Positions 35,652 through 44,278 of a DNA stretch of 64,000 nucleotides are shown here, piece by piece (position 1 is the stretch's first letter; each line of letters starts with the position of its first letter). Both the position numbers and the translations under genes were made by a program. Source of the DNA: Oscillospiraceae bacterium (lineage in GTDB: Bacteria; Bacillota; Clostridia; Saccharofermentanales; Saccharofermentanaceae). The DNA lies in contig FWXP01000001.1 in NCBI GenBank assembly GCA_900176545.1, forward strand, positions 310,001-374,000, in the 5' to 3' direction. The notes beneath the pieces were generated by a model that had not been told where the DNA came from, made no database searches, and saw only the letters and a program-made list of their open reading frames with translations.

Positions 35652-37028
35652 ATGTTTGAAAGTCTGTCGACAAAATTACAGAATATAACAAAGGCAATGC
35701 GCGGCAAGGCCCGTGTTACTGACCAGGATATCAAGGATATGATGCGTGAGATACGCATGGCTCTCCTTGAAGCTGACGTTAACTACACAGTAGTAAAATC
35801 CTTTGTTGCTGATATGACCGAGAAGTGCAAGAATGCCGATATCGAAGGCAGCTTCACTCCCGGACAGCAGATAGTTAAGATCGTTAGGGATTCTCTTGTA
35901 GAGCTCTTGGGAGAAGGAGAGACCAAGCTCAATGTTTCTCCCTCAGGTTTTACGGTCATCATCCTCTATGGTCTTCAGGGTGCAGGTAAGACAACGACTG
36001 CTGTTAAGCTCGCCAACATCCTTAAGAAAGACGGCAAGAAGCCCATGGTCGCTTCTGTTGACGTCCACAGACCCGCTGCTGCTCAGCAGCTCAAGGTCCT
36101 TGCTGACAGTAATGGTATCCCTTGTTATATCGATCCCGAGAACAAAGACGCCGTCAAGATAGCTAATGATGCCATGGATAAGGCTAAGTACATGCTCTGT
36201 AATTACCTTATCGTTGATACAGCCGGTCGTACGGTAGTAGATGATGAGATGATGGCTGAGCTCAAGGCTTTGAACGATGCTGTCGATCCTGACGAGAAGC
36301 TCCTTGTTGTCGATGCGATGATCGGTCAGGAAGCTGTAAACGTTGCTCAGAGCTTCGAAGAGTCCATCGGTATGGATGGATTCATCATGACAAAGCTCGA
36401 CGGTGATGCCAGAGGCGGTGCCGCACTTTCGATCAGAAAGATCACAGGCAAGCCTATCAAATACATCTGCGTAGGAGAGAAGACTGACGCGATCGAGACA
36501 TTCTATCCTAACAGGATGGCAGACAGGATCCTCGGCATGGGTGATATGCTCACTCTTATCGAGAAAGCATCCACGTCTCTCGATGAGGAAGCAGCAGCTA
36601 AGTCCGTCGAGAGGATGATGAGCAATCAGTATAATCTCGATGATCTTCTGGCTCAGTTCGAACAGATGAAGAATATGGGCTCTATGAAGGATATCCTCGG
36701 AATGCTCCCCGGAGTATCAGGCAAGATCTCGGATGATCAGCTGGATGGCTCCGACGCGATCATGGATAAGAACATCGCGATCATCAGATCCATGACTAAG
36801 AAGGAGAGGAAGAATCCTAACCTTCTTAATGCCAGCAGGAGGAAGAGGATCGCAGCAGGTTCAGGTACTACGGTCCAGGATGTAAACCAGCTCATGAAGC
36901 AGTTTGAACAAACATCCAAGATGATGAAGCAGTTCGGTAAAGGGGGCTTCAAGCTTCCTAAGGGATTCGGCGGTATGGGTCGCTTAGGCGGCCTTGGCGG
37001 ATTCGGGAGAAAGGGCGGACTCTTCTGA
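35652..37028 (+). CDS. ffh: Signal recognition particle protein Ffh
   Basis: SRP54 GTPase that binds signal sequences and 4.5S/6S SRP RNA and targets nascent chains to FtsY. 458 residues: N-domain, G-domain with GLQGAGKTTTAVKLA, DVHRPAAAQQL, DTAGR and TKLDGDARGGAALS, and a Met-rich M-domain with a Gly/Met tail. A 16-nt hairpin (CGCCG/CGGCG) without a T-run lies between it and rpsP. Confidence 0.97.
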   Translation: MFESLSTKLQNITKAMRGKARVTDQDIKDMMREIRMALLEADVNYTVVKSFVADMTEKCKNADIEGSFTPGQQIVKIVRDSLVELLGEGETKLNVSPSGFTVIILYGLQGAGKTTTAVKLANILKKDGKKPMVASVDVHRPAAAQQLKVLADSNGIPCYIDPENKDAVKIANDAMDKAKYMLCNYLIVDTAGRTVVDDEMMAELKALNDAVDPDEKLLVVDAMIGQEAVNVAQSFEESIGMDGFIMTKLDGDARGGAALSIRKITGKPIKYICVGEKTDAIETFYPNRMADRILGMGDMLTLIEKASTSLDEEAAAKSVERMMSNQYNLDDLLAQFEQMKNMGSMKDILGMLPGVSGKISDDQLDGSDAIMDKNIAIIRSMTKKERKNPNLLNASRRKRIAAGSGTTVQDVNQLMKQFEQTSKMMKQFGKGGFKLPKGFGGMGRLGGLGGFGRKGGLF

Positions 37029-37105
37029 TAACATGTATATTACGCCGGGCTTCGGCGCAGTAGAGATAAATAAACACAAAATATTATTTTTGGAGGAAAA
37101 GTAAA

Positions 37106-37348
37106 ATGGCAGTTAAGATTCGTTTGAGAAGAATGGGTAAGAAGAAGGCTCCTTTCTACAGAGTAGTTGTTGCTGATTCCCGTTATCCCAGAGACGGTAG
37201 ATTCATCGAGGAGATCGGTACATACAATCCCCTTACAGAACCCGCTGAGGTAAAGATCGACGCTGAGGCAGCTAAGAAGTGGATCGGAAACGGAGCACAG
37301 CCTACTGATACTGTTCGTGCTCTTCTTAAGAAGCAGGGTATCATCTGA
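37106..37348 (+). CDS. rpsP: 30S ribosomal protein S16
   Basis: 80 residues with the standard S16 opening [24 protein letters not shown] (quoted in part) and the EEIGTYNP block. Strong GGAGG ribosome site. Confidence 0.97.
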   Translation: MAVKIRLRRMGKKKAPFYRVVVADSRYPRDGRFIEEIGTYNPLTEPAEVKIDAEAAKKWIGNGAQPTDTVRALLKKQGII

Positions 37349-37358
37349 GGTTAAAATA

Positions 37359-37589
37359 ATGAGCGATTTATTGGTTTATATTGCAAAGTCACTCGTAAGC
37401 AATCCCGACGAGGTCAACGTTAAGACGACCGAGCGCGGTAATACGGTGATATTTGAACTTTCCGTTGCTCCTGAAGATATGGGCAAGATCATCGGTAAGA
37501 ACGGTAAGAGAGCTCAGGCTATCCGTTCTATCATGAAGGCTAAGTATCTTAAGACAGGAAAGCGCGTTGTTGTTGATATCGTAGGATGA
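37359..37589 (+). CDS. khpA: KH-domain RNA-binding protein KhpA
   Basis: 76 residues with one KH domain; the GxxG loop is IGKNGKRAQAIRSIM. KhpA proteins bind RNA and, with KhpB, influence cell elongation and division in Firmicutes. The start ATG at 37359 follows TGAGG, 10 bp after rpsP; its end overlaps rimM by 4 bp (ATGA). Confidence 0.93.
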   Translation: MSDLLVYIAKSLVSNPDEVNVKTTERGNTVIFELSVAPEDMGKIIGKNGKRAQAIRSIMKAKYLKTGKRVVVDIVG

Positions 37590-38116
37590 TCAACGACCGT
37601 ATAACTATCGGCAAGATAATCGGCGCACACGGTGTAAGGGGAGAGGTAAAAGTCTTCCCGCTCACCGACAATGTGCGCCGATTTAATAAGCTGAAAAATT
37701 GTGCTCTTCTTACCGAGAACGGAACTCTTAAGCAAGAACTGAGCGTCAAGTCTTCAAGAGTTGACAGGGGAAATGCTCTTGTCACTTTCGAAGGGATCGA
37801 CGACAGAGATAAGGCAACCATGCTCAAAGGGTTATATGTTGCCGTTGACAGGGAAGATGCTATTAAGCTCCCCAAGGATGAATTCTTTATCGTTGACCTT
37901 ATCGGTCTTACGGTAGTAGACAGTAATCTCGGAGAACTCGGTAAGATCGATGATGTATATGAGACCGGTGCTTCCCATCACATCATCAGCGTCAAGCGTA
38001 AAGGCAAGAAGGATCTGCAGATACCTTTTCTCAAGACTATCTGTAAGAATACCGATATAAGTGCAGGCATTATGGAAGTAGAACTTCCGGAAGGGCTCTA
38101 CGAGATATACGAATGA
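37586..38116 (+). CDS. rimM: Ribosome maturation factor RimM
   Basis: Assists 30S maturation and binds S19. 176 residues: N-terminal RimM barrel (ITIGKIIGAHGVRGEVKV) and a C-terminal PRC-barrel-like domain (DEFFIVDLIGLTVVD ... IPFLKTI). ATGA overlaps on both sides (khpA and trmD) show tight translational coupling. Confidence 0.95.
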   Translation: MINDRITIGKIIGAHGVRGEVKVFPLTDNVRRFNKLKNCALLTENGTLKQELSVKSSRVDRGNALVTFEGIDDRDKATMLKGLYVAVDREDAIKLPKDEFFIVDLIGLTVVDSNLGELGKIDDVYETGASHHIISVKRKGKKDLQIPFLKTICKNTDISAGIMEVELPEGLYEIYE

Positions 38117-38844
38117 GATTTACCGTTCTTACGTTATTTCCCGATCAGATCACGGATCACCTTGGTAAGAGCATTACAGGTAAAGCCATGCAAAACGGCA
38201 TTATCAGTGTTGAAGCTAAGGATATAAGGGATCACGCAATAAATTCCTACGGGAAAGTCGACGACACTTTGTACGGCGGCGGAACAGGTATGCTCATGCA
38301 GTGCGATCCGGTATATGATTCCTGGAAAGAGATATGCTCTGACGGAAATAAGCCTTATACAGTATATGTAAGCCCCAAAGGAAATGTCCTGAACCAGGAT
38401 AAAGTGATCGATCTTTCCAAGAAGGATCATCTCTGTATCATCTGCGGTCACTACGAAGGAATAGATTCCAGAGTCATAGACGAGATCTGTGATGAGGAGA
38501 TATCCATCGGCGATTATGTATTAACGGGCGGTGAGCTCGCGGCGTGCGTCATCATAGATTCAGTATCCAGGATGATCGAGGGAGTACTTCCAAATCAGGA
38601 AGCTTACTCCAATGAATCACATATGGGCGGGGTGCTTGAGGCTCCGCAGTATACGAAGCCCGAGAACTGGCATGACAGGAAAGTCCCGGACGTCCTGTTA
38701 TCAGGCGATCTTAAGAAGATACAAGACTATAACAGGATCATGTCTTTGATCGAGACGATGAATAAACGACCGGATATGTTCGATAAGCTTGAAATTACTG
38801 AAGATGACTGGCAAAAAATACTTGCGTTGAAGAAATCGTTATGA
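38113..38844 (+). CDS. trmD: tRNA (guanine-N1)-methyltransferase
   Basis: Makes m1G37 in tRNAs reading CNN codons. 243 residues with the trefoil-knot SAM site: YGGGTGML, ICGHYEGIDSRV and SIGDYVLTGGELA, and the DDTLYGGGTG stretch. Standard length. Confidence 0.97.
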   Translation: MRFTVLTLFPDQITDHLGKSITGKAMQNGIISVEAKDIRDHAINSYGKVDDTLYGGGTGMLMQCDPVYDSWKEICSDGNKPYTVYVSPKGNVLNQDKVIDLSKKDHLCIICGHYEGIDSRVIDEICDEEISIGDYVLTGGELAACVIIDSVSRMIEGVLPNQEAYSNESHMGGVLEAPQYTKPENWHDRKVPDVLLSGDLKKIQDYNRIMSLIETMNKRPDMFDKLEITEDDWQKILALKKSL

Positions 38845-38856
38845 TATTCTTCTATA

Positions 38857-38917
38857 GTTGTTAATTGGGATGGTCCTCTGCCCGTACGAGGCACGAACAT
38901 CTACCAGATAAGGAGGA
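38857..38917 (+). promoter_or_regulatory. Putative L19 leader RNA element
   Basis: The 80-bp trmD-rplS gap holds CCTC...GAGG and GGT...ACC pairings directly before the rplS ribosome site, the place where the Firmicutes L19 leader (autoregulatory r-protein leader) occurs. I cannot confirm the covariance model by eye. Confidence 0.4.
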
Positions 38918-38924
38918 ACTCAAG

Positions 38925-39266
38925 ATGGATTTGGTTAAAGTTGTTGAGAGCGAGAATCTCAGAAATAACTATTCCGAGATCGAGATCGGTGATTACGTTA
39001 AGGCTCACCTCAAGATCAAGGAGGGAAACCGTGAGCGTATCCAGGTATTCGAGGGATATGTTATTGCTCGTAAGGGCGGCGGAATTTCCGAGACCATGAC
39101 AATTCGTCGTATTTCTTACGGCGTAGGTGTCGAGCGTATTCTTCCCGTACATTCTCCCAAGATCGAGAAGATTGAAATCGTACGTAAGGGTCGCGTCAGA
39201 AGAGCTAAGCTTTATTACCTTCGTAATCGTCAGGGTAAGGCTGCTAGAATTCAGGAGAAGCTCTGA
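38925..39266 (+). CDS. rplS: 50S ribosomal protein L19
   Basis: 113 residues. Blocks [40 protein letters not shown] and [19 protein letters not shown] are canonical. The start ATG at 38925 follows GGAGGA. Last gene of the operon, closed by a strong terminator. Confidence 0.97.
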   Translation: MDLVKVVESENLRNNYSEIEIGDYVKAHLKIKEGNRERIQVFEGYVIARKGGGISETMTIRRISYGVGVERILPVHSPKIEKIEIVRKGRVRRAKLYYLRNRQGKAARIQEKL

Positions 39267-39297
39267 TTTTCACTTAGACGCGTTAGATTCGCTTAAG

Positions 39298-39327
39298 AAA
39301 GAGGTTACCGTAATGGTAACCTCTTTT
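39298..39327 (+). terminator. Intrinsic terminator of the ribosome operon
   Basis: AAAGAGGTTACC / GGTAACCTCTTT perfect 12-bp stem, 5-nt loop, T-run. Confidence 0.93.
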
Positions 39328-39434
39328 GTCGTATAAGAGACAAAAATACCATAAAATGCCTATTTACATTAAACACGTTATGATTTAGCATTTTAGTGCT
39401 GAATTTATAAATAATATAAATAAAGGAGTCGAAT

Positions 39435-41093
39435 ATGAATCTTTCACCACTTCAGAAAGCAAGATATGAGTATCAGCCTAAGCTTCCCGGCATGCTCAGA
39501 AACGGTATCGCAGAAATCTGCGTAAAGGAAGGCAAGGCTACACAGAGTGTTGCTGATCAGGAGAAGATCCAGGCACTTTTCCCTAACACATATGGTAAGC
39601 CCGAGATCACATTTGAGAAGGGCCAGAATACATCTGCAGCTAAGAAGCAGGTCGTAGGTGTTATCCTTTCCGGTGGTCAGGCTCCCGGCGGACACAACGT
39701 TATCTCCGGTCTCTATGATGCACTTAAGGCTACAAACAGCGAGAACGTTCTCCTTGGTTTCAAGGGCGGTCCCGACGGTCTTCTTAAGGATGACTATGTA
39801 ACATTTGATGACAAGTTCATCGATTCTTACAGAAATACAGGCGGATTCGATATCATCGGTTCCGGAAGAACAAAGCTCGAGACAAAGGAGCAGTTCGCTA
39901 TCGTTGCTGAGAATGCAAAGAAGAACGGACTTACAGCTATCGTTATCATTGGTGGTGACGACTCCAACACAAATGCTGCTACTCTTGCTGAGTATATGGC
40001 TGCAAATAACACAGGCGTTCAGGTAATCGGTTGCCCTAAGACTATCGACGGTGACCTTAAGAACGAGGATATCGAGGCTTCTTTTGGTTTCGATACAGCT
40101 ACAAAGACATATTCCGAGCTCATCGGTAACATCGAGCGTGATGCAAACTCCGCTAAGAAGTACTGGCACTTCATCAAGGTTATGGGCCGTTCCGCTTCTC
40201 ACGTTGCTCTCGAGTGCGCACTTGAGACACAGCCCAACATCTGCCTTATCGGTGAGGAAGTTGCAGCTAAGAAGATGTCTCTTGCTCAGATCACAAACTA
40301 CATCGCTGATGCAGTCGAGAAGAGAGGCAACAACGGCGAGAACTTCGGTGTTGCTATCATCCCCGAGGGTATCGTAGAGTTCGTACCTGAGTTCTCCGCT
40401 CTTATCGCTGAGATCAACGAGCTCCTTGCAGGCGAGAAGACAGCTCAGTTCAATGCTCTTCCTGATTGGAATGCTAAGTATGACTTCATCAAGGCCGGCC
40501 TTACAGCTGATGCTTTCAAGGTATTCGATATCCTTCCTCAGGGCATCCAGCAGCAGCTCTTCCTTGAGAGAGATCCTCACGGTAACGTACAGGTATCCCT
40601 CATCGAGTCTGAGAAGCTCTTCTCCGAGATGGTTAAGGCTGAGCTCGCTAAGAGAAAGGCAGCCGGCACATATAAGGGTAAGTTCGGCGCACAGCATCAT
40701 TTCTTCGGTTACGAGGGTCGTTGCGCATTCCCTTCAAACTTCGATGCAGATTACTGCTACTCTCTCGGATTCAACGCATTCATGCTCATCCAGTATGGTT
40801 TCACAGGATACCTTTCCAAGGTATCCAACATCTCTAAGCCCGCTGAGGAGTGGGTTGCAGGTGGTATGCCCATCACAAAGATGATGAACATGGAGAGAAG
40901 AAACGGTGAGGACAAGCCCGTTATCAGAAAGGCTCTGGTTGAGCTCGACGGCAAGCCCTTCAAGTTCTTCGAGGCAAACAGAGAGAAGTGGGCTGTTGAG
41001 ACATGCTTCACATATCCCGGTGCTATCCAGTACTACGGACCTGCTGAGGTTTGTGATCTTACAACAAGAACACTTGCTCTTGAGAAGTCCTGA
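39435..41093 (+). CDS. pfp: Diphosphate--fructose-6-phosphate 1-phosphotransferase (long PPi-PFK)
   Basis: Reversible glycolytic phosphofructokinase using pyrophosphate instead of ATP. 552 residues, the long form typical of plants and many anaerobes. SGGQAPGG (79-86), GGDDSN (173-178, where the second Asp marks PPi use) and [10 protein letters not shown] (201-210) are present. Its codon use is very biased, as for gdhA and malic enzyme, suggesting it carries a major glycolytic flux. Own leader with GGAG ribosome site and own terminator. Confidence 0.95.
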   Translation: MNLSPLQKARYEYQPKLPGMLRNGIAEICVKEGKATQSVADQEKIQALFPNTYGKPEITFEKGQNTSAAKKQVVGVILSGGQAPGGHNVISGLYDALKATNSENVLLGFKGGPDGLLKDDYVTFDDKFIDSYRNTGGFDIIGSGRTKLETKEQFAIVAENAKKNGLTAIVIIGGDDSNTNAATLAEYMAANNTGVQVIGCPKTIDGDLKNEDIEASFGFDTATKTYSELIGNIERDANSAKKYWHFIKVMGRSASHVALECALETQPNICLIGEEVAAKKMSLAQITNYIADAVEKRGNNGENFGVAIIPEGIVEFVPEFSALIAEINELLAGEKTAQFNALPDWNAKYDFIKAGLTADAFKVFDILPQGIQQQLFLERDPHGNVQVSLIESEKLFSEMVKAELAKRKAAGTYKGKFGAQHHFFGYEGRCAFPSNFDADYCYSLGFNAFMLIQYGFTGYLSKVSNISKPAEEWVAGGMPITKMMNMERRNGEDKPVIRKALVELDGKPFKFFEANREKWAVETCFTYPGAIQYYGPAEVCDLTTRTLALEKS

Positions 41094-41121
41094 TAGGCTT
41101 TTATAACTACATATATAATGA

Positions 41122-41153
41122 GACCGCTTGCGCTTAGCGCAGGCGGTTCTTTT
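41122..41153 (+). terminator. Intrinsic terminator of pfp
   Basis: An 11-bp stem (ACCGCTTGCGC / GCGCAGGCGGT, one G-U) with a TTA loop, followed by TCTTTTAT. Confidence 0.88.
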
Positions 41154-41165
41154 ATGCCGTAATAA

Positions 41166-41275
41166 CTCACAACCCTTGCAAGCAAGTTGCTCGCTTTGTG
41201 GTATAACATGCTACGCATTATTGACTCACATGCGCTCACAATCCTTGCAAGCAAGTTGCTCGCTTTGTGGTATAA
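41166..41275 (+). repeat. Two direct copies of a ~41-bp promoter-bearing block
   Basis: 41166-41206 and 41235-41275 are identical except for one C/T change, with a 69-bp period. Each copy contains TTGCAAGCAAGTTGC and ends in TGTGGTATAA. The downstream copy carries a full extended -10 (TGGTATAAT); the upstream copy reads TGGTATAAC. The near identity shows a recent local duplication. Confidence 0.92.
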
Positions 41276-41276
41276 T
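41268..41276 (+). promoter_or_regulatory. rdgB promoter (extended -10)
   Basis: TGGTATAAT 25 bp before the rdgB ATG, inside the second copy of the duplicated block. No clear -35; TTGCAA at 41245-41250 is 20 bp upstream of the -10. Confidence 0.6.
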
Positions 41277-41301
41277 AGCCGAGTCAAAGAGAGGTATAAA
41301 G

Positions 41302-41895
41302 ATGAGAATAGTTATAGCTACAGGAAATAATGATAAAGTTCGTGAGATCAACGAAATCTTAAAGGATACGGAATTTGAAGCAGTATCAATGAAGTCTTTG
41401 GGATTGAACCCTGATATAGTCGAGGATGCTGATTCATTCAGGGGCAATGCTCTTATTAAGGCACATGCTGTTCATGATCTTTGTAATGAATATGTTATCG
41501 CTGATGATTCGGGTCTTTGTATAGATGCATTAGACGGAGCTCCGGGTATATATTCGTCCCGCTTCTGCGGAGAGGATTCCACTTATGAAGAGAAGTTCAA
41601 GAAGATATTTGAGCTCCTTAAGGATGTTCCTGAAGATAAGAGGACTGCACACTTTACATGTGCTATAGCAGTAGTAAGACCGGACGGATCTGATTTTACA
41701 GTTGAAGAATATTTTGAGGGAGTACTACATGAGGAGCCCAAGGGCGAGAACGGATTCGGCTATGATCCTATTTTCTATGTTCCCGAATACGGTATGACAA
41801 GTGCCGAGATGGATCCTTCCGTGAAGCACAGCATGAGTCACAGAGGAAAGGCACTCAGAGCTATGGTAAAGAAGTTGACCGAGAATAAAGACTGA
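41302..41895 (+). CDS. rdgB: XTP/dITP pyrophosphatase (RdgB/HAM1)
   Basis: House-cleaning hydrolase that removes ITP, dITP and XTP from nucleotide pools. 197 residues with IVIATGNNDKVREI at the start, DDSGLCIDALDGAPGIYSSRF, GFGYDPIFYVPE and SHRGKALRAM. The start ATG follows GAGG; the frame is open upstream across the duplicated promoter block, which is not coding. Confidence 0.94.
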   Translation: MRIVIATGNNDKVREINEILKDTEFEAVSMKSLGLNPDIVEDADSFRGNALIKAHAVHDLCNEYVIADDSGLCIDALDGAPGIYSSRFCGEDSTYEEKFKKIFELLKDVPEDKRTAHFTCAIAVVRPDGSDFTVEEYFEGVLHEEPKGENGFGYDPIFYVPEYGMTSAEMDPSVKHSMSHRGKALRAMVKKLTENKD

Positions 41896-41912
41896 TATAA
41901 GAGAGGATTATT

Positions 41913-42364
41913 ATGATGACAAGAAGGATATTATCACTTGTATTTAATATGGTTGCATCGGGCATGACGCTTTTACGTCTTTCATTATAGGATTGTTATT
42001 TCTTTTAATAGTCATAGAAGACAATAATGTAACTTCAACCTTAGGCGGATTAGCGTTTCTGTCCTACGCGATATTCTGTGCGCTTGTGATCATGAACATC
42101 ATTAACATCATTAACTTTGTAAGGTTTAAAAATGGTCAGTATAATTCTCTCGATAGATTTTCAATAGGGTTGGGAATATTGAACGTACTCTGTTATATCG
42201 TGATCACTATTCTCTATATCGGCGGAAGTTTACAGTATATCAAGTATTTCAATTACGGCTTCGTATTTATAATCATATGTGTATGTTTTATTTTGAGCAT
42301 TGCTACAGTCGTCTTAAGTATCATTTCGCTTCGTAAGGAGGCCGCTCAATACCCTAATGCATGA
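41913..42364 (+). pseudogene. Frameshifted small polytopic membrane protein gene
   Basis: A ribosome site GAGGA precedes ATG codons at 41913/41916, and the frame encodes a hydrophobic start (MTRRILSLVFNMVASGMTLL) that stops at TAG 41988-41990. A second frame, offset by -1, continues with no good start of its own and encodes the rest: three further membrane helices up to TGA at 42362-42364. Adding one T to the TTTT run at 41971-41974 joins the two into a smooth protein of about 150 residues with four membrane segments. Either a real one-base deletion, a sequencing error in a homopolymer, or less likely programmed slippage. Family unknown. Confidence 0.7.
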
Positions 42365-42437
42365 TATGTTGCTTCACTAATTAGAGTATTTTTCCTTTAG
42401 CGGTTGATATTAGTTCCCAAAAATGTTAACATCGTTC

Positions 42438-42447
42438 GTACGCGTAC
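42438..42447. promoter_or_regulatory. Palindromic site upstream of pheB-hom
   Basis: GTACGCGTAC is a perfect 10-bp palindrome in the 170-bp gap before pheB; 3' of it lies an imperfect GTCCG...CGGAC inverted repeat (42452-42468). It may be an operator for the downstream amino-acid genes. The rest of the gap shows no recognised riboswitch or T-box. Confidence 0.35.
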
Positions 42448-42534
42448 ATTTGTCCGTGTACCGCGGACTTTGCACAAGTTTCAATATCCGCAAATAAGCC
42501 CGCAAAATGTGTGACATATAAGGAGGGAAGAGTA

Positions 42535-42981
42535 ATGCCGGATGATTCGACCGAATATTATCTTGTTGACAAGAAAGTCCTTCCCGAAGTCTTTATCAAG
42601 GTCATGGAAGTAAAGCAGAGACTTAATACCGGTGACTCCGTTTCTGTCAATGAAGCAGTAAGGAAGACAGGCCTTTCGAGAAGCGCTTACTATAAGTATA
42701 AGGATTCCGTTCTGCCTTTCTTCGAAGCTACTAACGGCAAGAAGGTAACACTTCTTATTACTGTAGAGAACTTCCAGGGCATATTATCTTCGATACTTAA
42801 TGTCATCGCAGAGTCACGAAGCAGTATCCTTACCATTAATCAGAATATCCCGATCAATGGCCTTGCGGATATCTCTATCTCTATAGAGACTGCGTCCATG
42901 TTCGGTTCTATGGATGACATCATGAGTGATATCACAAAGATAGCAGGAGTCAGGTCCTGCAAGATACTAAGCAGAGAATAA
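42535..42981 (+). CDS. pheB: ACT-domain protein, PheB family (UPF0735)
   Basis: 148 residues: an N-terminal HTH-like region (VNEAVRKTGLSRSAYYKYKD) and a C-terminal ACT domain (TLLITVENFQGILSSILNVI). The family usually sits beside hom/thr genes and is thought to sense an aromatic or aspartate-family amino acid, but its role is unproven. The start ATG at 42535 follows GGAGGG. hom starts 20 bp downstream, so the two are likely co-transcribed. Confidence 0.9.
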   Translation: MPDDSTEYYLVDKKVLPEVFIKVMEVKQRLNTGDSVSVNEAVRKTGLSRSAYYKYKDSVLPFFEATNGKKVTLLITVENFQGILSSILNVIAESRSSILTINQNIPINGLADISISIETASMFGSMDDIMSDITKIAGVRSCKILSRE

Positions 42982-43001
42982 ATAAGAAGGGAAATATATA
43001 A

Positions 43002-44216
43002 ATGATCAACATAGCAATCTTAGGATTCGGTGTAGTCGGTGCAGGCGTTGCTGAAGTTATCGCAATGAACTCCGATTCCATCGCACAGCACTTAGGCGAG
43101 GAGCTCAAGGTAAAGCATATCCTTGATATCAGGGATTTCCCCGACAGCCCTTTTGCGGATCTTGTTACACATGATTCAAATGACGTATTCGGTGACCCCG
43201 AAGTAAAGGTAGTAGTAGAGACCATAGGCGGCGCAAAGATTGCATATGAGTTCACGAAGCAGGCTCTGTCAGCAGGTAAGAGCGTAGTTACATCCAATAA
43301 GGAGCTTGTTGCTACTCATGGTGTTGAACTCATGGAACTTGCCATGGCTAATGGATGCCAGTATCTCTATGAGGCTGCTGTAGGCGGCGGTATCCCGATA
43401 ATCAGACCTCTTCACAGATGTCTTGCAGCAAATAAGATCCTTCGTATCGCAGGTATCGTAAACGGTACTACCAACTATATCCTTACAAATATGAGGACTT
43501 CAGGCCTTTCCTATGATGAGGCTCTTTCTCAGGCTCAGGCAAAGGGTTATGCAGAGCAGAATCCTTCCGCTGATGTTGACGGTATCGATGCTCAGAGAAA
43601 GCTCTCTATCCTTTCGTCCATCGCTTTGGGCGGTGAGTATGTTGCTCCCGAAGAGATCAATACCACAGGTATCTCCAAGATCACTCTTGATGATATTAAT
43701 TTCGCTACCGGGATCGACTGTGCTATCAAGCTCCTTGCAGTGTTCTCTCATATGGATGAGGGAAAGCCTTCCGCTTTCGTTGCTCCTTTCTTCGTAGCTA
43801 AGAAGTCTCAGCTTTCACCTGTTGAAGGCGTATTTAATGCAATTCTCGTTAAGGGTAATGCTGTCGGTACAACAATGTATTACGGAAGAGGCGCAGGTAA
43901 GCTTCCAACAGCTTCAGCTGTTGTAGGTGACGTTCTTGAAGCAGCAAGAGCTCCCGAGTCTAATGCTTATTCCAAGAACTGGCATAAGGCATCCGAACGC
44001 GTTACGGCTGAGTTCGGTGATATCAAGACAAATATCATCGTAAGAGCAAAGGCAGGATCCAAGGAGAATCTTACTGATATCTTCTCTTCCTATAATACAA
44101 ACGTTATCTGGGACGGTAATGACTGCAGTGCCATCGTAGTCTATGACATCCTTCATAAGGACATAGATAAGCTCGTTAATGCCGTAGGAGGCAACTGGCT
44201 TCACTACATGGAGTGA
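43002..44216 (+). CDS. hom: Homoserine dehydrogenase
   Basis: Reduces aspartate semialdehyde to homoserine for threonine and methionine. 404 residues: Rossmann motif GFGVVGAGVAE, TSNKELVATHG, EAAVGGGIPIIRPL, IVNGTTNYILT and the PSADVDGIDAQRKL block, with GRGAGKLPTASAVVGDV. The C-terminal ACT domain is short (about 60 residues after 345), so some feedback control may be reduced or borrowed from the neighbouring ACT protein PheB. Confidence 0.95.
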   Translation: MINIAILGFGVVGAGVAEVIAMNSDSIAQHLGEELKVKHILDIRDFPDSPFADLVTHDSNDVFGDPEVKVVVETIGGAKIAYEFTKQALSAGKSVVTSNKELVATHGVELMELAMANGCQYLYEAAVGGGIPIIRPLHRCLAANKILRIAGIVNGTTNYILTNMRTSGLSYDEALSQAQAKGYAEQNPSADVDGIDAQRKLSILSSIALGGEYVAPEEINTTGISKITLDDINFATGIDCAIKLLAVFSHMDEGKPSAFVAPFFVAKKSQLSPVEGVFNAILVKGNAVGTTMYYGRGAGKLPTASAVVGDVLEAARAPESNAYSKNWHKASERVTAEFGDIKTNIIVRAKAGSKENLTDIFSSYNTNVIWDGNDCSAIVVYDILHKDIDKLVNAVGGNWLHYME

Positions 44217-44243
44217 TCAGTCACATAGAATTGATATAAGTAG

Positions 44244-44278
44244 AAGGATCCGGACGATAATCCGGATCCTTTTATTTT
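44244..44278 (+). terminator. Intrinsic terminator of pheB-hom
   Basis: AAGGATCCGGA / TCCGGATCCTT perfect 11-bp stem, 6-nt loop, then TTATTTTAT. It overlaps the end of the convergent 44277 gene. Confidence 0.88.

Noticed and set aside
37043-37058. CGCCG/CGGCG hairpin between ffh and rpsP as a terminator
   Set aside because: No T-run follows and the genes are a conserved operon; at most it adjusts mRNA stability or read-through.
41128-41301. N-terminal extension of rdgB from 41128
   Set aside because: The extension is the pfp terminator and duplicated promoter block translated; family proteins begin at the 41302 ATG.
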